Source: an uncultured Bacilli bacterium
GTDB taxonomy: Bacteria > Bacillota_I > Bacilli_A > RF39 > UBA660
Assembly (NCBI GenBank): GCA_934101795.1
Contig: CAKORY010000006.1
Location: 1 to 44,344, forward strand
DNA: 44,344 nucleotides
Direction of reading: 5' to 3'
Within the stretch, counting starts at the first letter, position 1. Each line of letters starts with the position of its first letter. Below the pieces are notes generated by a model, which saw only the letters and a program-made list of their open reading frames with translations, was not told where the DNA came from and did no database searches. A program made the translations under genes and the position numbers. Shown piece by piece: positions 8,204-15,730 of this stretch.

Positions 8204-9559
8204 ATGAAACCAGATAAATATCAACTAGAAGCTATCGAATGTGATAAAAATTTACTTTTAATTGCAGGGGCTGGAGCTGGTAAAACTTATACAATCACTG
8301 AAAAAATCAAATATTTAATCGATGAAAAGCACTTAGAAGAAAATGAAATTTTAGTTATATCATTTACAAATAAAAGTGTAAATGATCTGAGTAAAAGAAT
8401 AAACTATAAAATAAATATTATGACTTTCCATAAACTGGCAATGAGTATTTTAGATGAATATCATATAAATTATAAATTAGTTAGTGATTCTTATTTAGAT
8501 TTTGTAACTGATGAATTTTTTAAAAGTTTACAAAGTAATGAACATATTAATGAAATACTTAAATACTTTAGAAAATATAATTATGAAGATTTTTTAAATA
8601 GTTATGATTATAAAGAATTAAAAAAATTAATTATTAATTTAATTAAAATATTTAAAACTAACAATAAGACTAAAGATGATTTTAAAAAGTTATTTAAAGA
8701 AGATTCTTTCTTAAGTAAATATACCTATATTATTAAAAATATATATGAAAATGATTTAGTTTCTAGTAATTCTTTTGATTTTGATGATTTAATAATTAAA
8801 GCAACTGAAGTATTAAATAAACCTACTAAATATAAATATATTATTGTAGATGAATTTCAAGATACATCAAATATAAGATTTAACTTAATAAATAAAATAA
8901 GGGATATAAGTAATGCTACTTTATTTTGTGTCGGAGATGATTATCAATCAATATATCACTTTTCAGGTTGTAATTTAAATATATTTTTAAATTTTACTAA
9001 ATTAATACCTAATTCCACTATTTTAAAGCTAAAATATACCTATCGTAACAGCGAAGAGTTAATAAATATAAGTTCAAAATTTGTAATGAAAAATAAAAGT
9101 CAAATAAAAAAAGAATTAATTAGCAATAAACATATTGATAAACCTGTAGAATTTATTTATTATATAAACCCTAAAAAATCATTTAATAAGATATACAAAA
9201 GTTTATTAAATAAAGGTTCTCTTTTAGTTCTAGGAAGAAATAACTTTGATATAAATAAGTTTAGTAATGGAAATATTCCAGAATTTATGAGTGTTCATGC
9301 ATCAAAAGGCTTAGAAAGTGATAATGTAATACTCATAAATATGACAGATGATATGTATGGTTTTCCCAATAAAATAGTTAATTCTAAATTAATCGAAGAA
9401 CTTCATCCATCAGATAAAACATATCTTTATGCTGAAGAAAGAAGATTATTTTATGTGGCTTTAACCAGAACTAAAAATAAAGTTTATATACTTGTTCCTC
9501 TTTTTAGAAGATCTATATTTATAAAAGAAATTAAAAATTTGACAAAAGCCATATTATAG
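8204..9559 (+). CDS. Compact UvrD/PcrA-type superfamily 1 helicase
   Basis: A 451-residue SF1A helicase-like ATPase. Motifs in order: the Q-motif region KYQLEAIE, Walker A AGAGAGKT (21-28), motif Ia SFTNKSVNDL, motif II VDEFQDTS (215-222), motif III GDDYQSIYHFSG, motif IV YTYRNSEEL, motif V MSVHASKGLE, motif VI FYVALTRTKN. All catalytic residues look intact. At 451 residues it is far shorter than UvrD, PcrA or Rep (about 650-750), mainly through reduced 1B/2B insertions. It probably acts on single-stranded DNA in repair or conflict resolution. The ribosome site before ATG 8204 is weak. The next promoter overlaps its stop codon, so the kinase-like genes behind it can be transcribed separately. 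Confidence 0.85.
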   Translation: MKPDKYQLEAIECDKNLLLIAGAGAGKTYTITEKIKYLIDEKHLEENEILVISFTNKSVNDLSKRINYKINIMTFHKLAMSILDEYHINYKLVSDSYLDFVTDEFFKSLQSNEHINEILKYFRKYNYEDFLNSYDYKELKKLIINLIKIFKTNNKTKDDFKKLFKEDSFLSKYTYIIKNIYENDLVSSNSFDFDDLIIKATEVLNKPTKYKYIIVDEFQDTSNIRFNLINKIRDISNATLFCVGDDYQSIYHFSGCNLNIFLNFTKLIPNSTILKLKYTYRNSEELINISSKFVMKNKSQIKKELISNKHIDKPVEFIYYINPKKSFNKIYKSLLNKGSLLVLGRNNFDINKFSNGNIPEFMSVHASKGLESDNVILINMTDDMYGFPNKIVNSKLIEELHPSDKTYLYAEERRLFYVALTRTKNKVYILVPLFRRSIFIKEIKNLTKAIL

Positions 9560-9567
9560 CGTATAAT
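9539..9567 (+). promoter_or_regulatory. Perfect-consensus housekeeping promoter of the kinase-like operon
   Basis: TTGACA (9539-9544), 17 bases, TATAAT (9562-9567), matching the sigma-A consensus at all twelve positions. It overlaps the 3' end of the helicase gene and gives a leader of about 20 bases with GGGGGA before ATG 9593. Confidence 0.85.
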
Positions 9568-9592
9568 ATTTACATAACAAGGGGGATTTTAT

Positions 9593-10249
9593 ATGTACTT
9601 TATAGGTGATACTAAGGATGTATTTACGCCGAAAGTATTTTTAGGTTCGGGACATGAAGGAAATGTTTATTATAATGAAGATACTAATGAGGCTGTTAAA
9701 ATACATAAAAATAATGAATTAAATCGTATATCTTTAAATGAAGCAACTGCAAAAATTTTAAGTGGTATACCCACTACAAATATATTGATGCCTAAAAGAA
9801 TTGTGTATGATGAAAATGGAAATTTTGCAGGTTACACTACTCATTTTATTCAAAAAGAAGAAGATTTAATACCCGAAATGCTTCAAAAAGCTAAAATAAG
9901 AGATATATTAAAAGTACTAGAACCATTATATAATGATGCTCGTAATTTAAGTATGCAAAGTGTAAATTTACGGGATATTAGAAATGAAAATAATCATTTA
10001 TATAATGGAAACTTTTATTTAATTGATCCTGGTTTATATCGTATTGAACCTCGTGATAAAATGGAAATTTTAAAAGAAAACTTTGGCCATATTACTTATA
10101 TCATTGATATAAACATTTTTGCTATAAGAATTACAAATATTCAAGAAAGACTTGCTGAAAGAGGAGATTATTACACTTATTGCGACTATCTAAGAGATGA
10201 AGGACGTCCCGGAGAAACATTTGCTAGTTTAGCTAGGAGAAAGGGATAA
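9593..10249 (+). CDS. Kinase-like protein, tandem copy 1
   Basis: A 218-residue protein with the outline of a minimal protein-kinase-like fold. It has a glycine loop LGSGHEGNVYYN (17-28), a lysine in EAVKI (K36), a glutamate in a following helix (E50), a hinge GYTT, a catalytic-loop-like LRDIRNENN (D128) and a metal-binding IDPGLY (D145) in place of DFG. The C-terminus ends in a family-specific Y-CDYLRDE block. Proteins at 10252 and 10916 are paralogues, so the three are tandem duplicates. No membrane segment or sensor domain is seen. Substrate and function are unknown; a small-molecule or protein kinase, or a pseudokinase, are all possible. The assignment rests on motif order only. Confidence 0.65.
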   Translation: MYFIGDTKDVFTPKVFLGSGHEGNVYYNEDTNEAVKIHKNNELNRISLNEATAKILSGIPTTNILMPKRIVYDENGNFAGYTTHFIQKEEDLIPEMLQKAKIRDILKVLEPLYNDARNLSMQSVNLRDIRNENNHLYNGNFYLIDPGLYRIEPRDKMEILKENFGHITYIIDINIFAIRITNIQERLAERGDYYTYCDYLRDEGRPGETFASLARRKG

Positions 10250-10251
10250 CT

Positions 10252-10914
10252 ATGACATATTTTATTGGTGATACTAGGGATGTATTTACGCCGAAAGTGT
10301 TTTTAGGTTCTGGATGTGAAGGAAAAGTTTATTATAATGAAGATACTAATGAGGCTGTTAAAATACAATATAATGAAATAAATAAGATTACTTCCTTAAG
10401 TGAAGAAAGTGCTTTACGTTTATGTAATATTCCAACTAATTATATTCTTCTTCCTAGAAGACTTGTGTATGATGAAGATGGAAAATATCTAGGATACACT
10501 ACAACATATATTCCTAAAAATAAAGAAATTGAAGAACTAGATGTACAAAAATATACTTTAAAAACATTGACAGCCATATTAATAAGATTATATAAAGATG
10601 CTTATGAAGTGAGTAAATATGGACTTTGTATAAATGATGTACTTTCTGAAGGAAATTACATATTTAATGGATCATATTATTTAATAGATCCTGGGTTATA
10701 TTATTTTAGTGATAAAGATAAAGAAGAAATATTAAAGGAAAATATTAGTAAAATTAATACTTTTATAAACTATACTATTTTATGGGATAGAATACAAGAA
10801 ATTCAAAATAAATTAATAGAAAGAGGTAGTAATTACACAATATGTGATTATTTAAAGGATGAAGCAAATGAAGAGGAAACTCTTATTGGATTGATTAGAA
10901 GGAAGGTAAAATAA
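10252..10914 (+). CDS. Kinase-like protein, tandem copy 2
   Basis: A 220-residue paralogue of the protein at 9593, starting two bases after its stop with AAAGGG as ribosome site. Its first ~40 residues are almost the same (GDTRDVFTPKVFLGSG; YYNEDTNEAVKI), with the DNA nearly identical, which indicates recent duplication or gene conversion. The putative catalytic loop reads LCINDVLSEGNY and the metal site LIDPGLYYF. The C-terminal block YTICDYLKDEANEEET is retained. The middle of the protein has diverged much more than the ends. Function unknown; translated with its neighbours. Confidence 0.65.
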   Translation: MTYFIGDTRDVFTPKVFLGSGCEGKVYYNEDTNEAVKIQYNEINKITSLSEESALRLCNIPTNYILLPRRLVYDEDGKYLGYTTTYIPKNKEIEELDVQKYTLKTLTAILIRLYKDAYEVSKYGLCINDVLSEGNYIFNGSYYLIDPGLYYFSDKDKEEILKENISKINTFINYTILWDRIQEIQNKLIERGSNYTICDYLKDEANEEETLIGLIRRKVK

Positions 10915-10915
10915 T

Positions 10916-11563
10916 ATGGAATATTTTATCGGTGAAAACAAAGAACTTTTTGTTCCAGAAAAGAAAATTGGACAAGGTTTTGAAGGTGTTGTATATTTAA
11001 ATAAAAAAAGTAATGAAGCAGTTAAGATATTTTCAAAATATAATAAGTTAAATGTTGATACTGCAGAAAAAATGACACAAATAAATACAAAATATATATT
11101 ACTTCCAAGAAGACTTGTATATGATGAATTTGGTAATTATGCTGGTTATACTACAAAATATATTGAAACTAATAAACCAATGACTAGTTCAACATTAGTT
11201 AATTATCCTATTATTTATTTATTATATTTATTTTCTAAGTTGTATAAAGAAGTTGACTTAATAAGTAATCATAAATTATTACTTGCAGATTTGGAAAATC
11301 CTGACAATTATATATATAATGGAAACTTTTATCTAGTAGATCCAGGTTATTATCATTTCGTAGGCAATTCCTATGAAAGTGTTTTAGGAAAAAATATTGA
11401 TACTATAAATAGATTCTTATTATCATATGGATTAAATTATGACAATGAAGAAATTGAAAATTTTTTAAAAAAAATAAATAATTCTTATACTGTTTGTGAT
11501 TATTTAAGAGATACAGGAAGTATATTTGAAAGTTATACAAATTTAACAAGAAAGAGAAAATAA
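10916..11563 (+). CDS. Kinase-like protein, tandem copy 3
   Basis: A 215-residue, more divergent third paralogue, one base after the previous stop. Its ribosome site GGAAGG lies in the end of copy 2. Glycine loop IGQGFEGVVYLN, lysine EAVKIF, catalytic-loop-like LLADLENPDNYIYNG and metal site LVDPGYY are all in place, as is the closing YTVCDYLRDTG. The alpha-C glutamate of the other copies is not obvious here. A 30-base perfect palindrome terminates the operon. Confidence 0.65.
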   Translation: MEYFIGENKELFVPEKKIGQGFEGVVYLNKKSNEAVKIFSKYNKLNVDTAEKMTQINTKYILLPRRLVYDEFGNYAGYTTKYIETNKPMTSSTLVNYPIIYLLYLFSKLYKEVDLISNHKLLLADLENPDNYIYNGNFYLVDPGYYHFVGNSYESVLGKNIDTINRFLLSYGLNYDNEEIENFLKKINNSYTVCDYLRDTGSIFESYTNLTRKRK

Positions 11564-11573
11564 TTTAAATTAT

Positions 11574-11603
11574 AAAACGAACCTACAATTGTAGGTTCGT
11601 TTT
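11574..11603. terminator. Bidirectional terminator between the kinase-like operon and pnp
   Basis: A 30-base perfect palindrome with A-runs and T-runs at its two ends, between convergent genes. Confidence 0.9.
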
Positions 11604-11613
11604 GAATTTAAAA

Positions 11614-13776
11614 TTAATCTTTATTTTTAGGATTTTCTTTTTTTTCTGGTTTAGGTAAACATTCTTTACGAGATAAATTTAATCTTCCACGATTATCATA
11701 TCCAAGTGATTTAACCATTATTTCATCACCAACAGATACAATATCTTTTGGTTTTTCTACTCTTTCCCAAGCAAGTTGAGATACATGTACTAAACCTTCA
11801 CATCCTGGCCAAAGTTCTACGAAACAACCAAAGTCTTCTACTTTTGTAACTTTACCAGTGTATACTTTTCCTTCTTCAACTTCGCGAATAACATCTAGTA
11901 TCATTTGTTTAGTTTTAGCAATTATATCTTTATCAGTATGATAAATTATTACTCTACCATCATCTTCAAGATCAACTTTAACAGCATCTTTATCATTAAC
12001 TGTTGCTACATTTGAAGCTTCAAGTATAATTTTAGTAATCATTTCTCCACCTTTACCAATGATATCTCTAATCTTTTCTGGGTCAACACTAAATGTTTCA
12101 ATCTTAGGTGCATACTTACTTACTTCTTTGCGTGGTTCAGGAATTGCAGTTTCCATTACATCTAAAATTTCCATACGAGCTTTTTTAGCTTGAGCTAGTG
12201 CTTCACCTAGTATTTCTTTTGTTACACCTTTTATTTTAATGTCCATTTGAAGAGCTGTAATACCTTCGCGAGTACCAGCAACTTTAAAGTCCATATCTCC
12301 CATATGATCTTCAAGGCCTTGAATATCAGTAAGAATTGTATATTTACTTCCATCTGGACTTGTAATAAGTCCCATAGCAATACCCGCAACTGGAGCTTTA
12401 ATTGGCACACCAGCAGCCATTAAACTTAGACATCCAGAACAAATTGTTGCTTGGCTAGATGATCCATTACTTTCTAAAACTTCACTAACAACACGAATTG
12501 TGTATGGAAATTCTTCTTCAGATGGTATAACTTGAGCAAGTGCTCTTTCACCTAAAGCCCCATGTCCAATTTCTCTTCTTCCGGGTGATCCATATCTTCC
12601 AACTTCACCAACAGAAAATTGTGGAAAATTATAATGAAGCATGAATCTTTTTGTGTCTTCAATTCCAAGACCATCAAGTATTTGATGTTCACCTAAAGCA
12701 CCAAGTGTTGTTGTTGCAAGTACTTGAGTTTCACCTCTTGAGAATAGTGCTGAACCGTGAGTTCTTGCAAGTAAATCAACACCAGCATAAAGTGGTCTTA
12801 TTTCATCCATCTTTCTGCCATCTGGTCTAATATGTTCATCAGTAATAAGGCGACGAACTTCTCCACCTTCAATTAAATGAAGTACCTTAGATACTTGAGC
12901 CATTTTATTATTTTTATCCTCATCATCAGCATAAACTTCTTCAAAATGAGCCATTGTATTTTCTTTAACTTCATCTATTTTAGCATATTTTTCTAGCTTT
13001 TCTTTAATTTGAATAGCTGCAAGCATATCACTAGTTGCAAATTCCCTAACTGCGCTTTCAATTTCTGCATCAATTTCAGCTTTAGGTAGTTCTACTTTTT
13101 CTACACCAATTTCATCAATAATGCTTTGTTCAAATTCACATAATTTTTTAATATTTTCATGAGCAAACATTAAGGCATCAAGCATTAATTCTTCACTAAC
13201 TTCTTTAGAACCAGCTTCAACCATGCATATTGCATCTTTAGTACCCGCAACTGTTAAATGTAGTTCACTTACTTCATTTTGCTCAGCAGTTGGATTAATA
13301 ACAAATTTACCATCAATTAAACCAACAATAACGCCAGCAACAGGTCCATCAAATGGAATATTTGATATACCTAAACATAATGATGAACCAAGAAGTGCAG
13401 TCATTTCTGGAGAATTATCTTGATCAACAGATAATACTGTATTAATGACTTGAATTTCATTTCTTAAATTTTCATCAAACATTGGTCTAATTGGTCTATC
13501 AATAAGTCTTGCCGCAAGGGTTGCAGCATCACTTGGACGACCTTCTCTTTTAATAAATCCTCCAGGTATTTTTCCTACTGAATATAATCTTTCTTGATAT
13601 AAAACTTGAAGTGGAAAGAAATCTTGTGAAACTGGTGTTTTACCCATTACACAAACAGATAATACTGCAGTATCTCCATATCTTACTAAAACTGCTCCAT
13701 TTGTTTGTTTAGCTAGTTCTCCAGTTTCTACAACTATTTCTCTTCCATCAAAATCTAATTTAAATACTTTCTTCAT
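11614..13776 (-). CDS. pnp: Polyribonucleotide nucleotidyltransferase (PNPase)
   Basis: A 720-residue phosphorolytic 3'-5' exoribonuclease. ATG 13776 (MKKVFKLD) has AAAGG six bases upstream; upstream in-frame starts overlap that site. Two RNase PH domains bracket a helical domain. The second RNase PH half holds SRGETQVLATTTLG, the phosphate/catalytic block VVSEVLESNGSSSQAT and the metal-site AGTREGITALQMD. KH domain at ~550-610 with IRDIIGKGGEMI, S1 domain at ~620-690 with GKVTKVEDFGCFVEL. A Lys/Glu-rich tail ends it. It follows rpsO in the usual order and probably is fed by read-through of the hairpin at 13790-13819. Confidence 0.95.
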   Translation of the reverse strand: MKKVFKLDFDGREIVVETGELAKQTNGAVLVRYGDTAVLSVCVMGKTPVSQDFFPLQVLYQERLYSVGKIPGGFIKREGRPSDAATLAARLIDRPIRPMFDENLRNEIQVINTVLSVDQDNSPEMTALLGSSLCLGISNIPFDGPVAGVIVGLIDGKFVINPTAEQNEVSELHLTVAGTKDAICMVEAGSKEVSEELMLDALMFAHENIKKLCEFEQSIIDEIGVEKVELPKAEIDAEIESAVREFATSDMLAAIQIKEKLEKYAKIDEVKENTMAHFEEVYADDEDKNNKMAQVSKVLHLIEGGEVRRLITDEHIRPDGRKMDEIRPLYAGVDLLARTHGSALFSRGETQVLATTTLGALGEHQILDGLGIEDTKRFMLHYNFPQFSVGEVGRYGSPGRREIGHGALGERALAQVIPSEEEFPYTIRVVSEVLESNGSSSQATICSGCLSLMAAGVPIKAPVAGIAMGLITSPDGSKYTILTDIQGLEDHMGDMDFKVAGTREGITALQMDIKIKGVTKEILGEALAQAKKARMEILDVMETAIPEPRKEVSKYAPKIETFSVDPEKIRDIIGKGGEMITKIILEASNVATVNDKDAVKVDLEDDGRVIIYHTDKDIIAKTKQMILDVIREVEEGKVYTGKVTKVEDFGCFVELWPGCEGLVHVSQLAWERVEKPKDIVSVGDEIMVKSLGYDNRGRLNLSRKECLPKPEKKENPKNKD

Positions 13777-13789
13777 ATACATCCTTTCC

Positions 13790-13819
13790 AAAAATAAAAA
13801 GACACTAAAAACAAGTGCC
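13790..13819 (-). terminator. Hairpin terminator/attenuator between rpsO and pnp
   Basis: On the minus strand GGCACT pairs with AGTGTC across a seven-base loop (13801-13819), then a T-rich run (13790-13800). It begins just after the rpsO stop, so it should trim rpsO transcripts and set read-through into pnp. Confidence 0.6.
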
Positions 13820-13825
13820 CTTTAA

Positions 13826-14095
13826 TTATTTTCTTAAATTTAATTTTTTAATTACTTCTCTATAACTTACAACATCATTTTTCTTTAAATAGTCAAGTAA
13901 TTTTTTACGACGACCAACTTTCATAAGTAGACCTCTTTTTGAATGATAATCATGCTTATGTTCTTTTAAATGTTCAGTTAAGTTATTAATTTCATTTGTA
14001 AGAATTGCTATTTGTACTTCAGTTGAACCACAATCATTTTCAGATTTAGCAAATTCTTTAATGATTTTTGCTTTTTCTTCTTTCATTAAAGCCAT
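13826..14095 (-). CDS. rpsO: 30S ribosomal protein S15
   Basis: An 89-residue protein, the normal length, with the S15 blocks STEVQIAILTNEINNLTEHL and HSKRGLLMKVGRRKKLLDYL. It binds the central domain of 16S rRNA early in assembly of the small subunit. The start has a strong GGGAGG site. It has its own promoter at 14180-14208 and a leader of about 78 bases, long enough for autogenous control as known in other bacteria, though I cannot identify a specific binding fold. Confidence 0.97.
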   Translation of the reverse strand: MALMKEEKAKIIKEFAKSENDCGSTEVQIAILTNEINNLTEHLKEHKHDYHSKRGLLMKVGRRKKLLDYLKKNDVVSYREVIKKLNLRK

Positions 14096-14179
14096 AATAT
14101 TTTCCTCCCACTTTCTTAATTGGTTTAATCATAGTATTGATTTGGAGATATCAAAACCAAGAATAAACTTCATATATTT

Positions 14180-14208
14180 ATTATAATTTAAAACTCACCT
14201 TTTTGCAA
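14180..14208 (-). promoter_or_regulatory. Promoter of rpsO
   Basis: TTGCAA (14203-14208), 17 bases, TATAAT (14180-14185) on the minus strand, just behind the rplT stop. Confidence 0.75.
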
Positions 14209-14211
14209 GCA

Positions 14212-14763
14212 CTATTTTAAAGATGCAAGTAATTCATCTTTTTTCATTGTTGAAAAGCCTTTTACACCTTTTTCTTTAGCAAGTGCTTTTAATTCTGCTA
14301 AAGTTTTTGAACTTAAATCAACAGATTCTTCTTTTTTTACTTCTTTCTTTTCAGATTTTACTTCTTTAGTTTCTGCTTTAACTTCTTTTTTTGGTGCTTT
14401 AACTTCACCATTTAAAGCTTTTTTAGCAGTTTCAACTAATGCTGTAAATGATTTAGGATCATCAATTGCCATTTCAGATAACATTTTTCTATTGATTTCA
14501 ATACCAGCTTTTGCAAGTCCATTTATAAATTTAGAATAACTAATTTCATTTTCACGACATGCAGCATTGATTCTTGTAATCCATAATTTTCTGAAATTTC
14601 TCTTATTTTGTCTTCTGTCTCTATATGCATAAGCTCCACTATGGAATACTTGTTCTTGAGCAGTTTTGTAAAGTCTATGTTTACTTCCAAAATAACCTTT
14701 TGCTTCTTTTAAAACTTTTCTTCTTCTATTCTTAGAAACGTTTCCGCCTTTAACTCTTGCCAT
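14212..14763 (-). CDS. rplT: 50S ribosomal protein L20 with C-terminal SAP/Rho-N-like extension
   Basis: A 183-residue protein. Residues 1-118 are standard L20 (MARVKGGNVSKNRRRKVLK, then KRNFRKLWITRINAACRENE), which folds 23S rRNA and in Firmicutes represses its own operon through the leader. Most L20 proteins end there. Here a Lys/Glu-rich linker (~122-150, repeated KKEVKAE/KEVKSE units) leads to ~33 residues (SSKTLAELKALAKEKGV, then TMKKDELLASL). These look like the SAP/Rho-N helix-extension-helix that binds nucleic acids. The frame is open throughout and codon use does not change, so the extension is a real fusion. Last gene of infC-rpmI-rplT. Confidence 0.93.
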   Translation of the reverse strand: MARVKGGNVSKNRRRKVLKEAKGYFGSKHRLYKTAQEQVFHSGAYAYRDRRQNKRNFRKLWITRINAACRENEISYSKFINGLAKAGIEINRKMLSEMAIDDPKSFTALVETAKKALNGEVKAPKKEVKAETKEVKSEKKEVKKEESVDLSSKTLAELKALAKEKGVKGFSTMKKDELLASLK

Positions 14764-14782
14764 TACTTATTCACCTCCATGA

Positions 14783-14977
14783 TTAGATAACAGATTTTAA
14801 TCTGCTACTATCTCCTTTTGCTAGTGTTCCTTTATTTCTTCTTTGTCTTACTGCTTTTGCTGTATCTTTTCCAGTCTTATGGTTACTTCCAGACTTCATA
14901 TAAGTTAAAGTACCATTTTTCTTTTTGTTAAACACTTTTGAACTAGACTTATGTGTTTTTTGTTTACTTTTTGCCAT
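14783..14977 (-). CDS. rpmI: 50S ribosomal protein L35
   Basis: A 64-residue, very basic protein of normal length with KSSSKVFNKKKNGTLTYMKS and NHKTGKDTAKAVRQRR. A large-subunit protein, starting one base after the infC stop and followed 19 bases later by rplT, the conserved IF3 operon order. Confidence 0.95.
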   Translation of the reverse strand: MAKSKQKTHKSSSKVFNKKKNGTLTYMKSGSNHKTGKDTAKAVRQRRNKGTLAKGDSSRLKSVI

Positions 14978-14978
14978 A

Positions 14979-15521
14979 CTAATTTCCTTCTTTCTTTTTT
15001 GGTGCTAAAATCATTGCAATTTGTCTTCCTTCTTGCTTAGGTTCAATTTCAATTACTGAAACTTCACTTAACGCATCTGCAAATTTTAGAAGTACATCAC
15101 GACCAAGTTCAGGTCTTGCCATTTGACGACCTTTAAAACGGATAAATGCTCTAATTTTATGTCCTTTTTCAAGGTATTCTTTAGCATTTTTTCTTCTTGT
15201 TTCAAAGTCTCCAACATCGATAGTTACTGATAAACGATATTCTTTCATCTCTTTATTTGCTTCTCTTGCTTTCTTTTGACTTTCCTTTAGTTTTTTTTGT
15301 TTTTCATAACGATATTTGTTATAATCCATTATTTTAGCAACAGCGGGAACGCCATTACCATTCATTAAAACTAAATCAAGTCCAGCATACCCTGCAAGTG
15401 TAAGAGCATCTTTACGTTTTTTTAGTCCCATCTTTTCGCCATTTGGCCCAATTACCATCAATTCTTCTGCACGAATATTTTCATTGATTGGTAGTTCATT
15501 ACTATCTATCTTTGCTATAAT
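14979..15521 (-). CDS. infC: Translation initiation factor IF-3, probable AUU start
   Basis: A 180-residue IF3 that binds the 30S subunit and polices start-codon choice. The N-domain begins LPINENIRAEELMVIGP; the C-domain has the basic RRKNAKEYLEKGHKIRAFI and GRQMARPELG. No ATG lies in the right place. A strong GGAGG (15527-15531) is followed five bases later by ATT at 15519-15521, the rare start used autoregulatorily by infC in Escherichia coli and in Bacillus. The ATA codon next to it would be another rare start. An in-frame ATG at 15539 lies upstream of the ribosome site and would run through it. Expression is also set by the leader at 15541-15668. Confidence 0.93.
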   Translation of the reverse strand: MIAKIDSNELPINENIRAEELMVIGPNGEKMGLKKRKDALTLAGYAGLDLVLMNGNGVPAVAKIMDYNKYRYEKQKKLKESQKKAREANKEMKEYRLSVTIDVGDFETRRKNAKEYLEKGHKIRAFIRFKGRQMARPELGRDVLLKFADALSEVSVIEIEPKQEGRQIAMILAPKKKEGN

Positions 15522-15540
15522 AAGCACCTCCAACGTCATT

Positions 15541-15668
15541 AAAAAATGGATACTTTTAGTATCCATTCCAAAAAAGTTTATCAAATAAATCTAAATACTT
15601 TCATGGCATTTACCTATCGCTATTTGCAATCAGGTGGATACTAAATCTCTTTCCTTTTTTCAAGTAAC
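15541..15668 (-). promoter_or_regulatory. L20-type leader with terminator/antiterminator, infC operon
   Basis: The transcript leader holds a perfect nine-base stem (15546-15554 with 15558-15566) followed by a T-run (15541-15545), a rho-independent terminator. An upstream segment (15635-15643) repeats one arm of that stem and can pair with the other, giving the alternative antiterminator. This layout and position match the L20 leader of Firmicutes, in which L20 binding favours termination. Confidence 0.8.
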
Positions 15669-15674
15669 AATGAT

Positions 15675-15703
15675 ATTTTACACCATTATTGTATGTTTGT
15701 CAA
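15675..15703 (-). promoter_or_regulatory. Promoter of infC-rpmI-rplT
   Basis: TTGACA (15698-15703), 17 bases, TAAAAT (15675-15680) on the minus strand. Start predicted near 15668. Confidence 0.8.
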
Positions 15704-15730
15704 ATATTTTTTAATACTTTTTTATACATT

